Both the position numbers and the translations under genes were made by a program. Below, piece after piece: positions 22,301 through 34,147 of a stretch of 64,000 nt of DNA. A model generated the notes under the pieces. That model was not told the origin of the DNA and did not search any database. It was given only the letters and a program-made list of their open reading frames with translations. The DNA is taken from the NCBI GenBank assembly GCA_002914805.1, contig JXTB01000132.1, forward strand, positions 123,899-187,898, given 5' to 3'. Positions within the stretch are counted from its first letter, which is position 1. The number at the start of each line of letters is the position of its first letter. The stretch comes from Parasponia andersonii (lineage: Eukaryota > Streptophyta > Magnoliopsida > Rosales > Cannabaceae).

Positions 22301-25300
22301 GAAAACAAATTACAAGCTTATATTGAAATAATTTTATTGAAAAAAGAAAGTTATAGCAGGATAAGAAGATATCATCAAAAAAGAAAAAAAGAAACAAAAA
22401 TTACAACAAAATAGACCAATATCTATACAGTTCAGAGAAACAAAAGTCCTTAAAAAATCTAGTGTCATAAACCCACACCCACAGAGCAACTAAATATTCT
22501 CCCATTCAGAGTTCAAGTCCCCTCTAATATCCTCAAAAATTCTGTTATTCCTTTCTGTCCAAATTGACAAAACTAAGACTAGAACCGCCACATTCCAGAG
22601 CTTTTTCCTCTGTTTTTTGGTTGTTAAACCCTGCAACATGAAGAAGAATACTCTTACAATCCATTGGCCAAACCCGCAAGACCTCAAACTCCAAGAGCAA
22701 TGAGACCACAATGCTGAGGCTAAAGGACAATCAAGGATTACTTTTATTAAAAATAGAAATCAATCAAGGATTAATCATGTTTCCATGCAAAACTAAATTA
22801 TTGACCAAGAATCAACGAAATTCCAAAAACGTGTCCATTTAAGTTATTTTATCTAAATAGCATCATACTTCCCACTAAATATTTAGGTTCCAATGAAGCT
22901 TTTTTGTTAAATTCAAATATGAGTAATATAAATCAATGATTACTTAGAAAAGTAACCGTACATGTATCTTAGTATGCTGGTATGAATGTAACAAGTTCTA
23001 GATATATACTTCCAATCATAGAAAGAACTACAACAAAATCTCTTTAAAATTTATTGATTTTTCTTGTTGATATCCTACAAAACTAATTAAGCTACAAGTA
23101 TCTATATGTTATTTTAGGTGTTGGCGAAAGGAATATAGTAAAAAGTATATGCTATTTTACTCTTTTGATCTTCTCTCTCGCAAAAACCTAAATTAGCATA
23201 TACCTACTTGTGGCTTGATTGGGTTCGTGGGATATCAACAAGGAAAAGCAATAAATTGTAACTCTTGAGATATCGCTGTTTTGCTTTCTATAATTAGGGG
23301 GTAAATGTCCGGAACTTGTTACCTTCGTATCAGCACACTGAGGTACATGCATTGTTACTTTTTAAAGTAATGATGGTATTATTATTATATTACCTATATT
23401 TGAATTAGAAATAAGTTTTATAGGAACCTGAGTATTTAGCGGGAGGTATAATGTTATTTAGGTAATATAAATTGACTTTGATGGACAAGTTTTGGAATTT
23501 TGTTGCCACATGTTTTTCATATATTAGACTCTCAATCGATGATTTAGTTTTATACGGAAACATGAGTAATCACCCATTGATTTTTACTTTTTTTCTAAAT
23601 GCATACATATATAAGCTTGTAATTTGTTTCCCTTATATCGTTCTATGAAGTAACCTCATTTTATCTTTGTGGTCTAAGTTAATTGAATTATTATTAATTG
23701 GTTTGTTTTTTATTTTTTTTAGTGATACTAGTACAACATTATTTATATATCCATATGTCGATTACATATAGTATACATGGAAAACTGCTTTTAGAAAAAG
23801 TAATTGTGAAGTATCAGAGAACTTGTGCTTCTTTTGTTTACTTACAAAACATGACGAAATGTGTATTATGTTTTGTACACTCGTAGAATAAATGTATGTG
23901 GTATTGTTCTAGTTCAATTTCGGAGTTATTTTCAATCTTTTAGGCTAGGTTTGGTAGGAAGGAAAAGGGAAAGGAAGGAAAAATTTTGAGAGAAAAGTGG
24001 AGGAAAATAAAAAATTGGGTTGTTCGGTAGAAGGGAAAATGGAAAAGAAGAGCAAAAGGAGAGGGAAAAAAATGGTGAGACCCATTCAAATATTTTCCTC
24101 CAACAAATGGAAAGAAAAGGGGGGAGGAAAATTCTTTTACTAATGTTTTTACAAAATTAACCTTGTACACTACTAAAATTTAAATTTAAAAAAAGCAAAA
24201 TAATTATTTTAAAATATACTAATTTTCTTTCCTTACTACGTACTAAACAACAATAGAGAAAAGACACTTTTCTTTCGATCTTACACATTTTCTTTCCCTC
24301 CTAATGTTTCCTTCTCTTACTTTCTTTCTTGAGCCAAAGGCACCAATCCCTTACTAACACAGAAAAGGGGATGTCCTTAAAATATTTGGTGTCGTAAACC
24401 CAAAGTGCAACCCAGTATTTCACCCTACCCCATAACCCAACCTCATCCTTCCTGACATCATCAAAAATCCTGTTGTTTCTTTCCAGCCAGAGTGCCCAGC
24501 AAATAGCCAGGGCAGAAACATTCCACTACTTTTTTCTATTTCCCCCTCTTCCTTGGCCTGACAATAGCTTAAAGTGTTGACACTAGCCTGACGAAGCCCA
24601 GACCATGCCAAATTCTGCAAGCATTCTCTCCCACATGGACATAGCAAGAGGACAGTGGAGGAATAAATGATTGCACGTCTCTTCACATCTGCTATACACA
24701 ACGCTCCATCCAGGCGACAAATTACAAAGGGGTCTACGGCGTTAAAGGAAGGTAGCCAACCGAAAATTTAACTTTCATAGGGCAGGTTGATTTCCAAATA
24801 AAGGAGTAAGAGGGGAAGGGTAAATCTTCATTACTGGTACTTAGTTTTAAGAAGAGGGATTTGCATGAAAACAAACCCGATGTTTCTAGCTTCCAATCCT
24901 CTTGTCAGCTTCATCTTCTCGGCAACTGGCACTCTCCAATTCCAAAATAAGACCAGAAACATGTTCCAATTTTATATCGTTAAGGTTTCAACGAAACCTT
25001 AAGTTCCAAGAGTACCCACCCTGCCTTATGAAGTTTTCTAATACTCTCAAGAAAAAGAGGTTTGCATTAGGCGAGCCTGTCAGTCTATACAAATAAGGAA
25101 ATCTTTCCGCCAAAGTGTACTCCCTTACCCAAGCATCTTCCCAGAAACAAGTTCTAAGACCATTGCCTACCTTGTACAGGACAAATTTATGGAACTCATC
25201 TAGGCAGCTTGAGATAAACTTCCAAGGACTTCTATATGTGACTCTAGACCCGACCCCCGTATCCCATCCTTTGGCACTGCTGCCGTATTTACTTTTGATG

Positions 25301-28300
25301 ATCCTAACCCAAAGATTTTCCTACTCCAAGGGGAATCTCCACAGCCATTTGGAAATCAAAGCTTTATTGCAAAGGATAATGTTACCAATACCTAAACCCC
25401 CATTTTTCTTCGATTTACACACTGCTTCCCACTTCACCAAGTGTTCACCCCCCAATCATCATTTCCTTCCTAGAGAAAGTTCCTTATTGTCTTTTCAATG
25501 TCCAATGCCACCCCCATTGGGATTCGAAAAGGAAGTATGTGGGGAGGGCAGATAACACTGGGTCCCTCCAAGAAATGGTATAAACCAGCAAAATAGGATT
25601 GATTAGTCGAGAAGTCCGATCAGGTGCTCAAACTAGCACGAACAGCAATAACTATTCGCTGAGGTGGCTGAAAGGCTAATATCACTAATTCAAGCCAAAT
25701 CATCAAACATGAGACGACAAAAATTGCATTTGACCTATCCATGTCATTATTTTGATATTTGTGCTCACTGTCTCCATAATAGCTCTCTAAGTCAAACATC
25801 TTGGATTGCACAACTTGTCTACAGTATACCATGTAATAATATACCTTTCACAAAGTCTACTGCACCTCAATTTAGTGAAATATTTCTCATTCTAAATCAA
25901 TCAAAAAAAGGAAAAGCAAGAATTTCCATTTCCCTATCCAGTTCATAATTATCTGAACTATTTCACTCATTAACGTTGCAGGCATCCGTAATATTTCCTT
26001 TTGCTCTAACATTAGGATGCCAAGAAATGTCCAGGTCCAATACTTAGTCTCCTCTAAGAATGTCATAAAGGCTTGCCAATAACTGTCAGCCTGAAGAAAC
26101 GAGATTTTGCTTTACCAGAGATGTAAGGTACTAACCAGCAGTAGTATATTCTACTTCAACACCTCAAATGAGATGGCATTATGGAAATGCTTTGCACTCA
26201 TAACAATTAACCATCATATAATCCAATTATAATGAATGAGAGGAAGAACCCATGTCATAATCCATAACATTTGGATAATAATGTCATTTAGGGATTGTTC
26301 CAAAGATTGTCGAGTACAGAGGTCGACCCAGTTTCAAACTCATGTTCTCAAAGCGAGTTTGAGGATTTTTTGGGATATCTAAAAAACCTTAGGGTTAAAT
26401 ATCTTAATCTAGGTTTAGTTTTTCTTCAATTACTTCCTATTTCAGAATGGAAAAGCTACCTTTAAACTGGCCTACCTATACAAGCTGCAGCTTTAGAATA
26501 TTCAAATTATCAAATATTGCAGTGTTTTTCTGCCCCTATGATTCCCTTTTCCCTTCTATCTTTCTGGTTCTCCCTGTTCTCCTATTTCCTCGCTCTTTCT
26601 ATAATCTCTAGTTTCTCTACTCTCTCTATGGATCCTGTATCAGGGTGCCTCATTAAGACTTGTGCATTACAGAAAACAAATGAACTGATGTGCCCAAAAA
26701 CAGGAACTTCAATTTTTACTTTGAGGCCCTGATAACTCCGAAACAGTTTATAGCAGTAGGCGCCAATACAGTGAGCCCTCAAGAGCTTTAAAGCAACCAA
26801 TGCATATTAAAGCAGACATCATTAAATATTTAAAAACTCATTACTATTATAGAATGGAAGTACATATTTGTTACTTGAGGAGTGCTACATCCATCCTAAT
26901 TTCCACTCTCCTGTCCCACAGTTTCACTTGTGGACTCCCCAATAATATCTCACATTCTAATAATATTGTAACACATAGTAAAGTCCATAAGCCAAACAGT
27001 GAGACAGGTGACAAGAGAGTGGAATTAACACTCCCCTTGTTACTTACTGTGCAAACCAAAATATATTATAGTATCTATTAACCATATCTTCAGTGAAAAA
27101 AGAAAATAACACATATGATATGTCCAATTCCCTATGACAAAATATTATTTTAAATGAAAAAAAAAGGCAAACATGTGAAACAATACCAGCAAGGTTGTAA
27201 CATATAAAGCATCATACTGCTTAAGGATAAGAATTCATCAATATGTAAACTATGAAAAGATTTTCACCTGCTCAAATACCTACAACCATAGTTTTCTCAT
27301 CTCATCTATTCCTATAATACTTTATTCTAAGCAAAACACAACTTACCAAAAAGTTCCAAATTCCTACACAAAAACTTGAATTTTTTGCTCCTAGGTGCAA
27401 CACCTATCGGAACCTGCAAGAATACATCTATGCATTCTTCAGAAAATTTTTTTATTTTTTTTTCTTGTTTTTTTACCAAAAGAGAACAAATAAAGTACAT
27501 GTTTCCCAGAGCTTGACAAGCATCAGATAGTGCAGGCGAAATCATATGCAACAAAATATGCCTCGAATTATTAAAAACGTATCTTAAAAGTAGATTAATA
27601 CGTGTCAATAAATTCCTGAATCCACAACTGAAAAAAAAATTAAATAAAACAAAACAAAGACTGCAAGCAAAGTCATGCATTTCAAATATAACAACAATTT
27701 TCGGACAATTGAATAAGTCAATAGAGAATTGGAATTTCTGAATTACAATTGTTATCGATTTCTTATAAAGTACCTAAAATATATTGTTACAAAAGATATG
27801 ATTTTGTAAATACTAAACACTTGCCTGAAAAAGCAGCAACAAGACCTTGAACTTGCTGGCTCCAATCCAATCCACCGGTAGCCTCGTGCCCGCCACCATA
27901 GTCCCACATCCATAACATCTGGCCAATTTTCCAAGCAGCAACCTCGCACTGTTACTGGAAGTGTACTCAATTCCAAGGATAAAAATACCCTAGACTTGAT
28001 AAAATAAAAAAAATTAAAAATTAAAAATTAAAAAAAAAATGCAACTCACTCGAAAACCTTTTCCTAGTCTGTAGTTTTAATCCCAAAGATGAAATCCTTC
28101 AAACAAAGCCGCAAACAGCTAAAACCCATTAATTCTAAAACCCTAAACTGCAATAAAATAATAGGAAGCATTCCAGAACCCTGATATCGAAACTCACTCA
28201 GAATCCTTTCACCAGTATGTGAGAAATCATACAATAAAATTTTGATTTCAATGGAAAAAAAAAAAAATTACTGAAAAAGAGTAAGAAATTAAACTCAATT

Positions 28301-28732
28301 AACTCTATGACCCCATTTTATCAATGAGAAAAAAATAAATAAATAATGCGATTAAGCCTTGAAGCATTTGATATTTAAAAAAAAAAATAGAATAAATACA
28401 AGTTCAAACATTCATTACAAAAGAGAAGAAAATAATTATGAACTGAGTAATCGAATGTATAAACATACGTATCGTCGGAGTAAATGTGACTCAGGAGATG
28501 AATCGCGTAGGGCCACTCGTCCTGAAAGGCCACGCCCTCCGCCGCAACCTGTACGGACGTGGATAATGGGAAGTGAGAGAAAGAGGAGTAAGAAAATAGG
28601 AGAGATAGAGAGAGAGAGAGAGATTGCCTGAAGCATGAGATTGCCGCACTTCCCATACGTATCGTCGGCGATCTTGCCATACGATTTGGATTCCAATGCC
28701 TCTATAGCGAAGAGAAGCAATCGCTGCTTTGC
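16301..28732 (-). CDS. CSN8: COP9 signalosome subunit 8 (CSN8) gene, five exons, 5' half damaged
   Basis: CSN8 is a PCI-domain subunit of the nuclear COP9 signalosome, which removes NEDD8 from cullins and represses photomorphogenesis. Exon 1, about 28732-28628 (ALESKSYGKIAD, then NLMLQ). Exon 2, 28548-28469 (VAAEGVAFQDEWPYAIHLL). Exon 3, 27954-27825 (NSAR, then EVAAWKIGQMLW, DWSQQVQGLVAAFS). Exon 4, 17781-17674 (LYTRKMFQLLQLAYSTMS, FLGMNGENATN). Exon 5, 16440-16301 (WILDPASQMLNVKKQ, ending LTEYVLYLEH-stop). Phases 3/4 and 4/5 match. Introns 1 and 3 have GC donors; intron 3 is CAG|GCAAGT and 10,043 bases long. Damage: no in-frame ATG before exon 1 (a TAA is at 28735-28733), an apparent short in-frame insertion in exon 1, and an exon 3 that lacks the family's 15 residues between SAR and EVAAW, shifting the frame by one. 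It may be a pseudogene, an assembly error, or a gene with an unseen start. Family identity is firm; function is doubtful. Confidence 0.85.
16895..17152. repeat. Solo LTR with five-base target duplication, inside CSN8 intron 4
   Basis: 258 bases running from TGATTGCTC to GACCAACA (TG...CA ends), flanked on both sides by GGTAT (16890-16894 and 17153-17157). It has an AATAAGACC/AATTCAATAA polyadenylation-like context near the end. No internal element remains, so it is a recombined solo LTR. Confidence 0.75.
18044..19966 (+). repeat. Segmental duplication copy 1 (CSN8 intron 3)
   Basis: About 1.9 kb closely similar in the same orientation to 25558-27428. Shared words along the length include TGATTAGTCGAGAAGTC, ATAGCTCTCTAAGT, CAAGAAATGTCCAGGT, ATGGATCCT.TATCAGGGTG, and GCTCCTAGGTGCA at the far end. 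No coding exon is recognised in it. Both copies lie within the same intron. Confidence 0.85.
20292..21930 (+). repeat. Local repeat family, two long copies and one partial copy, split by a gypsy-like remnant
   Basis: Copy A, about 20292-20660. Partial copy B, about 20705-20857. Copy C, about 21528-21930. Shared words: TATTCAC.AATA followed by CAATATCA, ACTATCC..GTGTTCCC, GAACCAGA, and TTTATGTCTCATGCATAGCAG in copies A and C. Between B and C, 20866-21527 contains GCATTGAGGACAATGC and a low-complexity tail like the 3' end of Athila/Tat-type gypsy elements, with no open frame. No function is assigned. Confidence 0.6.
22430..22735 (-). pseudogene. LINE ORF2 C-terminal scrap
   Basis: On the minus strand the C-terminal tail typical of plant L1 ORF2 is visible (LSIWTERNNRIFEDIRGDL), ending in a short tail region near 22440 that resembles the end of the fragment at 24360. 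It lies in CSN8 intron 3. Confidence 0.75.
22736..23940. other. CSN8 intron 3 sequence, nothing recognised
   Basis: AT-rich with no supported open frame and no repeat that I can name. Confidence 0.45.
23941..24255. mobile_element. Possible MITE, weakly supported
   Basis: It begins GGCTAGGTTTGGTAGGAAGG and has a loosely complementary right side (CTTACTACGTACTAAACAA). It is purine-rich on the left and pyrimidine-rich on the right, as in related short elements such as that at 29528-29693. No target duplication is seen. Confidence 0.35.
24360..25557 (-). pseudogene. LINE ORF2 3' part: RT tail, zinc-finger RVT region and C-terminus
   Basis: Reading the minus strand from 25557: the RT thumb/linker (KSKKNGGLGIGNI, then NKALISKWLWRF), a tail with WVREYTLAERFPYLYRL, the start of the zf-RVT region (WKSTCPMKVKFSV), then NHLFLHCPLAMSMW and the terminal ERNNRIFDDVRKDE near 24450. 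Several stops interrupt it. It abuts the left border of duplication copy 2 and may mark the insertion site there. Non-functional. Confidence 0.8.
25558..27428 (+). repeat. Segmental duplication copy 2 (CSN8 intron 3)
   Basis: Partner of 18044-19966 in direct orientation, offset about 7.5 kb. Copy 2 carries small indels relative to copy 1 throughout, so the duplication is not recent. No coding exon is recognised. Confidence 0.85.
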
Positions 28733-29527
28733 TTAGCCTTCCTTTCACCGATATTCGCACAACTCTCTTCCCTATTTAACTCCACTATTTTGTTTTTTTT
28801 CGTTTCTTTTCTTTTTTTATTGTTTTTTTTTTTGTTTGGGGGGGAAGGTCGGAAAAATGTGTTATATGTTACAGTTATAGAAAAAGAAATAAGCTTGTTG
28901 TGACTCACAGCTGCTTAATTGCTTTTTAAAATATTTGTTCACATTTTTTGTCTTATTTACATTAATAGATAAAAAAAATAATGTGAGATATACTAAAATT
29001 TGTATCAAATTTTTAATATTAATGTAAGTGACATTTAAGTTGTATTATTTAATTAGTATATTAAAATTTATCATAAATAAATTAATTATATTTATTAATT
29101 GAATATTTTTAATTCATATTTTATGTTTATTGATATTAAAAATTTAATAAAAATTTTGATACACATCATTATCTATCGATAAAGTTCACCCACAAGTACA
29201 TGGCTTAAGCATGTACTGCTAGTACTAATAAAGATAATATCTAGCAAAATTATTTTGTCTTTTTAAAAAAAAAAAAGTCCTTTAGTATTCTTAACAATTA
29301 AAAAAAGGTATAAAAACAATATTATCTACTATTTTCACGAAATATTCTATCTATCCAAATAACAATATACTCAATGAAATACTAAATAACAAAACACCCT
29401 TTTGAATTGGTAAATTACGATAATTTTTTCACCATTTATCAAATTAGGACAAAATTTTGTACGCTGAAAATATATTTGTTAGAAAAGACTTTTAAAGGGA
29501 TGAAGAGGTGAAAGAAGAGCAAGAATC
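28733..29527. other. Upstream flank of CSN8
   Basis: This should hold the CSN8 promoter. A poly-T/poly-G run (about 28791-28845) and AT-rich low-complexity sequence dominate. I see no clear TATA box and no other gene. Confidence 0.4.
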
Positions 29528-29693
29528 CTATGTTTGGTAGGNATATTAATTTTATAAATAAATAATCTTCATTATTTCTTTTCCTTTCTACTAAATAATA
29601 TTAGTGATTATTACTCTTTTCTCCTTCCTTTATATTCTTTTTCTTTCTTAAATTCTTTATCTTTTCTACTCTCTTTCCCTCTATCAAACATAG
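29528..29693. mobile_element. Short MITE with terminal inverted repeats
   Basis: The left end CTATGTTTGGTAG is answered at the right by CTATCAAACATAG, 12 of 13 paired. Length 166 bases, pyrimidine-rich, non-coding, with an N at 29542. The superfamily is not certain; it is hAT-like by its ends. Confidence 0.6.
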
Positions 29694-31218
29694 CCTAAAA
29701 GATAAAATTGTCTACCCTCAAAACTAACACAAAACCATAAAACCTTGTTTTTCCCGTCTAAACTAACACAAAAAATAGTTAAATGATATTTTTTATTATT
29801 TGATGCCCATTTGTTAGTTAGAAGGATTCTAGCATAAGGCGGATTTTGAAAAAATAGAAAAGACAAAGAAAGGAAAAAAAATGTGATTTATTTATTTTTT
29901 TAATTGAGATAATAACAAAAATATCCCTTTAATTTTAGCAAAATATTCAAAATACCCCATTTATTTTCATAAATAACAAAAATATCCTATTAGATTAACA
30001 AATCTATATGAATTTTCTCTCAATTTAACATTGTAAAAATTAAGAATTATTTTTTGTATAAGTAGCCTCTTATCTAACATAATTAGTTAGATAAAAATTA
30101 AAAAATAGTTAGCTTACAAATAGACATCAAATTATATAGAAGAGTTAATTATAAAAAAGTACATTGAAGTTTGGTCTTTATGCAATTTAAATCCTATGTT
30201 TTGGTTTTTGAAAAAAAAAATACTCTCACATTCTGAAATTCAAAAAATTTGTACCAATTTATGTTAGTCTATATGATTTGTTTGTAAATATTTGGAAATA
30301 AAAATAAGTTACATTTTCTGAGTCTGGATTCGTAATTTATTAGGAAATAAATTTGTTAAAATGTGGACAAATTGTACTTTTTTTAATTTCAAAATAAAAG
30401 GATATTTTTTTACCGAATCAAAAACATAGAATTTAAATTACGGAAAAGCCAAAAAGGGTTTTTTTTTTTGTAGTTAACCCTATAAAAAAATCATCTGTTT
30501 AATTGTGACTTCTTGTTAATAGTGGTAAATTTTATTAACTCATCAACATTCGAAAAAAAAATTGTTTAAAACATCTCACTAAAAAAAAAGGCGTTAATCT
30601 ATGAAAAAAATCATGATGACGAGAGTAGTTTTGATATCTATTATCAATGGGGTATCTAATTGTGTCATTTAGTCATAACTTTTGAATTGATGATATTCAC
30701 TAATTTTTAAGTCTAAACTGGGACATATACCTCTCCAGTCTTTTGCAACGACAATGTGAGAAACTAAAATTTAACGAAATAGTATTTTTTTTTATTTCAA
30801 CAAATCGTAAGTTGCACCATTAATAAATAATTAACTGATAAAACAAAATATTCGTTCGATGAAAAAAATTTAAAGAACATAAACAAACTAAAGAAGATGC
30901 TTTGGACTCAGAACAAACAAGGAGGGCCAAAGCCCATTAAGCGACCTTCATCTTTATTGAGCAACTTTATTCTCCTTATTTCCTCTTCTTTCATCTCCTT
31001 CTGACTTTCACCATGTATCATCTTCTTCTTTATCTTCTGACCACAATCCTACCGTTTTTCATCTTCTAAGTGACGAGAAAATGACAGATCGTGAAAAGAT
31101 CCTTAGGCCACTAGTGGTGCCATAGTCACTCGACTCCTCTACCGTCATTGTTGTTGGAGTTTCCACTACTGTTGTTATCTATTGTTCTTCTAATAACTTG
31201 TAAGAAATTTCAAATTTT
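29694..31218. other. Intergenic AT-rich DNA
   Basis: No supported gene. Pyrimidine-rich leader-like sequence at 30950-31080 is followed by a GTAAG, but no open frame follows that I can support. Confidence 0.4.
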
Positions 31219-31380
31219 GTTTTTACATTATGAATTTTGTTGAATTTGAGTTTTCTACATTTATTTAAGTCTTAGAGATTGTTTATGGATTCAAATGGAG
31301 TTTTTACATTATGAATTTTGTTGGATTTGAGTTTTCTACATTTTTTTAAGTCTTAGAGATTGTTTATGGATTCAAATGGA
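31219..31380. repeat. 81-base perfect-register tandem duplication
   Basis: Two units (31219-31299 and 31300-31380), each starting GTTTTTACATTATGAATTTT and ending GGATTCAAATGGA, differ at only a few positions. It looks recent. Confidence 0.85.
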
Positions 31381-31618
31381 ATACTTGTTATGGATTTGAA
31401 TAAAAAATTGCTTACTTTAGGAAGAGTGACTCTCATGCTCACTACATTTGTGAAAATCAACACTTGTTGTTACTCTGTGAATAACAATGATACAAACACT
31501 AAGCAACCATGATGGTCGCCACAATTATATTGAGTAACCTCTGACAACCATATGGTTGCTTGCTCTTTAGTTTCTTATAAAATCCCGTACCGACCACGAT
31601 GGCCACCACAATTATACT

Positions 31619-32106
31619 TAGAGATTTAAAGTGAGCAGGGCAATATTCTTATTAAGGGGTTTGGCACGGTCCATATTTTCTGTGCTTATGTGGACTGAGT
31701 ATGGGCCACAATGTGAGCCTTATTTCGTTATTATTCTATATTTTAAAATATCAAATATGAACTTAAAACTCATTCATATTCTTTTAAATTTTAAATAAAT
31801 TAAAAATAAACAAAATAAGTAAATAAACAACATTAAAAACCTATAAATAAAAATATTTAATTAAGATTTTTTAAAATTTTAATTAAGAAATATATTTAAA
31901 ATTATATATATAATGACTAAATATAGGCTTAATGTGGACCAATAGAAATGTGGGTCGGGTCATGCTAAGCCCGTGGGCCTATGACTGAAGCTCGGTCTAC
32001 TATATGTAATGGGCCAACTCAGGCCCACATTAGGTCGAGTTGGTATAGTACTTTTTCTTCAGAATATATGTCGACCTACAATGCTCATCCCACATTGACA
32101 TCTCTA
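31619..32106. mobile_element. hAT-type MITE with eight-base target duplication
   Basis: 488 bases flanked by ATTATACT on both sides (31611-31618 and 32107-32114). Ends are TAGAGATTTAAAGTG and, inverted, TAGAGATGTCAATGTGGG. Eight-base duplications with such ends are typical of the hAT superfamily. It has no transposase, so it is non-autonomous. The interior is rich in GGCCCAC-type words, as is the related element at 47242. Confidence 0.85.
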
Positions 32107-32114
32107 ATTATACT

Positions 32115-33892
32115 AAGTAACCTCTAACATTAAATAATATCGAAAATAGTGGAGTGCTAATAGAAAATGAGATTTGATTCTTGATAGAGGGCAAACCATT
32201 GAGGTTCTCTCTTAATGAGTTTGTGTTGATAGTTGGATTATTATAAAGATAGGGAAAAATATTGTAGAAGTTATTAAGCGGCGCAGATTAATGGATAAGT
32301 ACTTTAAGAAGACAACTCCTAAATTATAAGACATTTTTAATGTCATAAATGATATTGGTTGGTGTGCAAGCATACTAGGAATAGAGTGAAGCTCTACTTT
32401 ATTTGCCTATTCAATATTAGTGCCTAACTAACTACAACAATCGATCCATTTAGGTTATAAATTATTGATGACCTACTATTGTTTGATTAGTATCCTTAGG
32501 ATGTATGAGAAAATCATTTATTAAATTACTAGGTAAGACATGTAGAACCTTTCTGAAAAAAGATTGGTACGAAGTGGTGAAACTTTTAATATTGCCAATG
32601 AATATTTTAGGTATGCGTCTAAGTATTCTTCTATAATTTAGAGTATATTCTTACATTTTTTGACTTTTTAGAGTATTGTAAAACAAAGCAACCTAAAAAA
32701 GTAAACTAAGTATCCATAAAATTTTTCATTGAGTGACCTTTAATACTATAAAGTTTATTTATACAATTTGTAAGTCTCTCGTGTTGAGTCATGCTTTGTA
32801 TCATCAATCCTACTTTTATATTTTGAAATTAACAAATATATGATTAAGAGCTAATAATTTACTTGAGTATGTAGCAAGTTAAATTGAGAGGATCACAAGA
32901 TATTCAAACTGGATTATAGAAAATAGCTTGAAGACAAAGATCAAGATAACAAGACCTAAATTAGTAAGGGTTATATACTTAATTCTTGTACTTTAATATT
33001 TGTCTACACATTGTATGATCTAAATGGTTCAAATTTTTCATAAAATTAGAAATTTTCAAAGCTAACTGTCAAATTTGTTCATTTAAAATTAAAATGTGAA
33101 AATTATTTTACATAAGCTTTTAAATTGATTTATGAATTTCTATAGTTCCTATATTACATATTAAATCAATTTATAAAGTCACATTTTGAAATAATTAACA
33201 ATGACTTGAAATAAAAATAAAAAAACTATTCTTGGACAGAATCGATCGACTGATTCTCCTGTTATTGGACCGATTCTCCTGCATTTTTCTTAATTACTTT
33301 TTAAATTCAACTGATACTACTGCACTATCAATGGCCAGTATTTTCGATCGACCGAAAATAGATTTTTGGTCTACCGAAAATGATAGATTGTATATCAAAC
33401 AATCTAAAATGGCTAGTTTTTAGTCTAGTCTATTTATAAAAGCATTTTTATCACTTGAAATAACTTTTGAACATTCTTACATTACTTTAAACATATTTTC
33501 AAATTGTTCAAATCAATTTTGGTGAATCAAACTTTCAAATCTACTTTTTCACAAGAATCAATTAAGCCAAACTAGATTATATATTGTATTCCTATTTATT
33601 CTTTCTAAGCCTATTTTGTATCAATCTTTTTACTAAAGAGATTCTAGTTGAGTGTTTCAACAAAAACAAAAACCAAATTGTATCTGTGAGGTGAAGTTGA
33701 CACTGGATTTATAAATAACCCGGTTTGAGTAAGATTAGTACCGAAGTCTAAACAATCTGACTTAGGCATGACAGAGCTGATGCAAATGAAGCTACTCCTC
33801 AACCGCACATGCAAGAGGAGGAGTATTCATATGTGCTTGAAGGAACTGAAAGGTAGCAATCACGTGATCCATTAAGCTTGTTAAGTAGACCG
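32115..33892. other. Decayed retroelement-like sequence, unresolved
   Basis: At 33230-33420 repeated GATTCTCCTG and CGATCGACCGAAAAT words resemble the LTRs of plant copia elements. No TG...CA boundaries or primer-binding site could be fixed. The 3' part probably continues as the gypsy internal region. Confidence 0.3.
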
Positions 33893-34048
33893 ATCATAAG
33901 ACTTAGTGCCAAAAGACTCGAAGAGGCATTAAATGGACTAATTCAATATATTGGAGAGATGGCTAATATATGGAGGCCCGATTTAAACCCAAATCAGATC
34001 CAAGAGAGCCTAGTTACTATGATTAAGGTTCTAGAAGAGTCTAACTGA
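33893..34048 (+). pseudogene. C-terminal end of a Ty3-gypsy Gag-Pol
   Basis: The frame ending at TGA 34046-34048 reads RLSAKRLEEALNGLIQ, then WRPDLNP and a final MIKVLEESN. This is the short tail that plant gypsy polyproteins carry after the integrase. It is followed about 90 bases later by a polypurine tract and an LTR, in the expected order. Confidence 0.65.
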
Positions 34049-34138
34049 AGACTACACATTTTTCTAAGTCTTTTGTACTTTTAGGAAATTTTTTTAATTC
34101 AGATTTAGTTATTTTCATATTTAATTATTTTTATTTTT

Positions 34139-34147
34139 GAGGAGGAT
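34139..34147 (+). promoter_or_regulatory. Polypurine tract of gypsy element
   Basis: GAGGAGGAT directly precedes the TG that starts the 3' LTR. Purine tracts here prime plus-strand synthesis in LTR retrotransposons. Confidence 0.6.

Noticed and set aside
24902..25555. Plus-strand open frames, including one of 146 codons
   Set aside because: They are antisense to the LINE ORF2 fragment on the minus strand.
28436..28760. Several overlapping minus-strand frames of about 90-100 codons in the CSN8 5' region
   Set aside because: They read through intron 1 and its CT microsatellite; the CSN8 exons explain the conserved parts.
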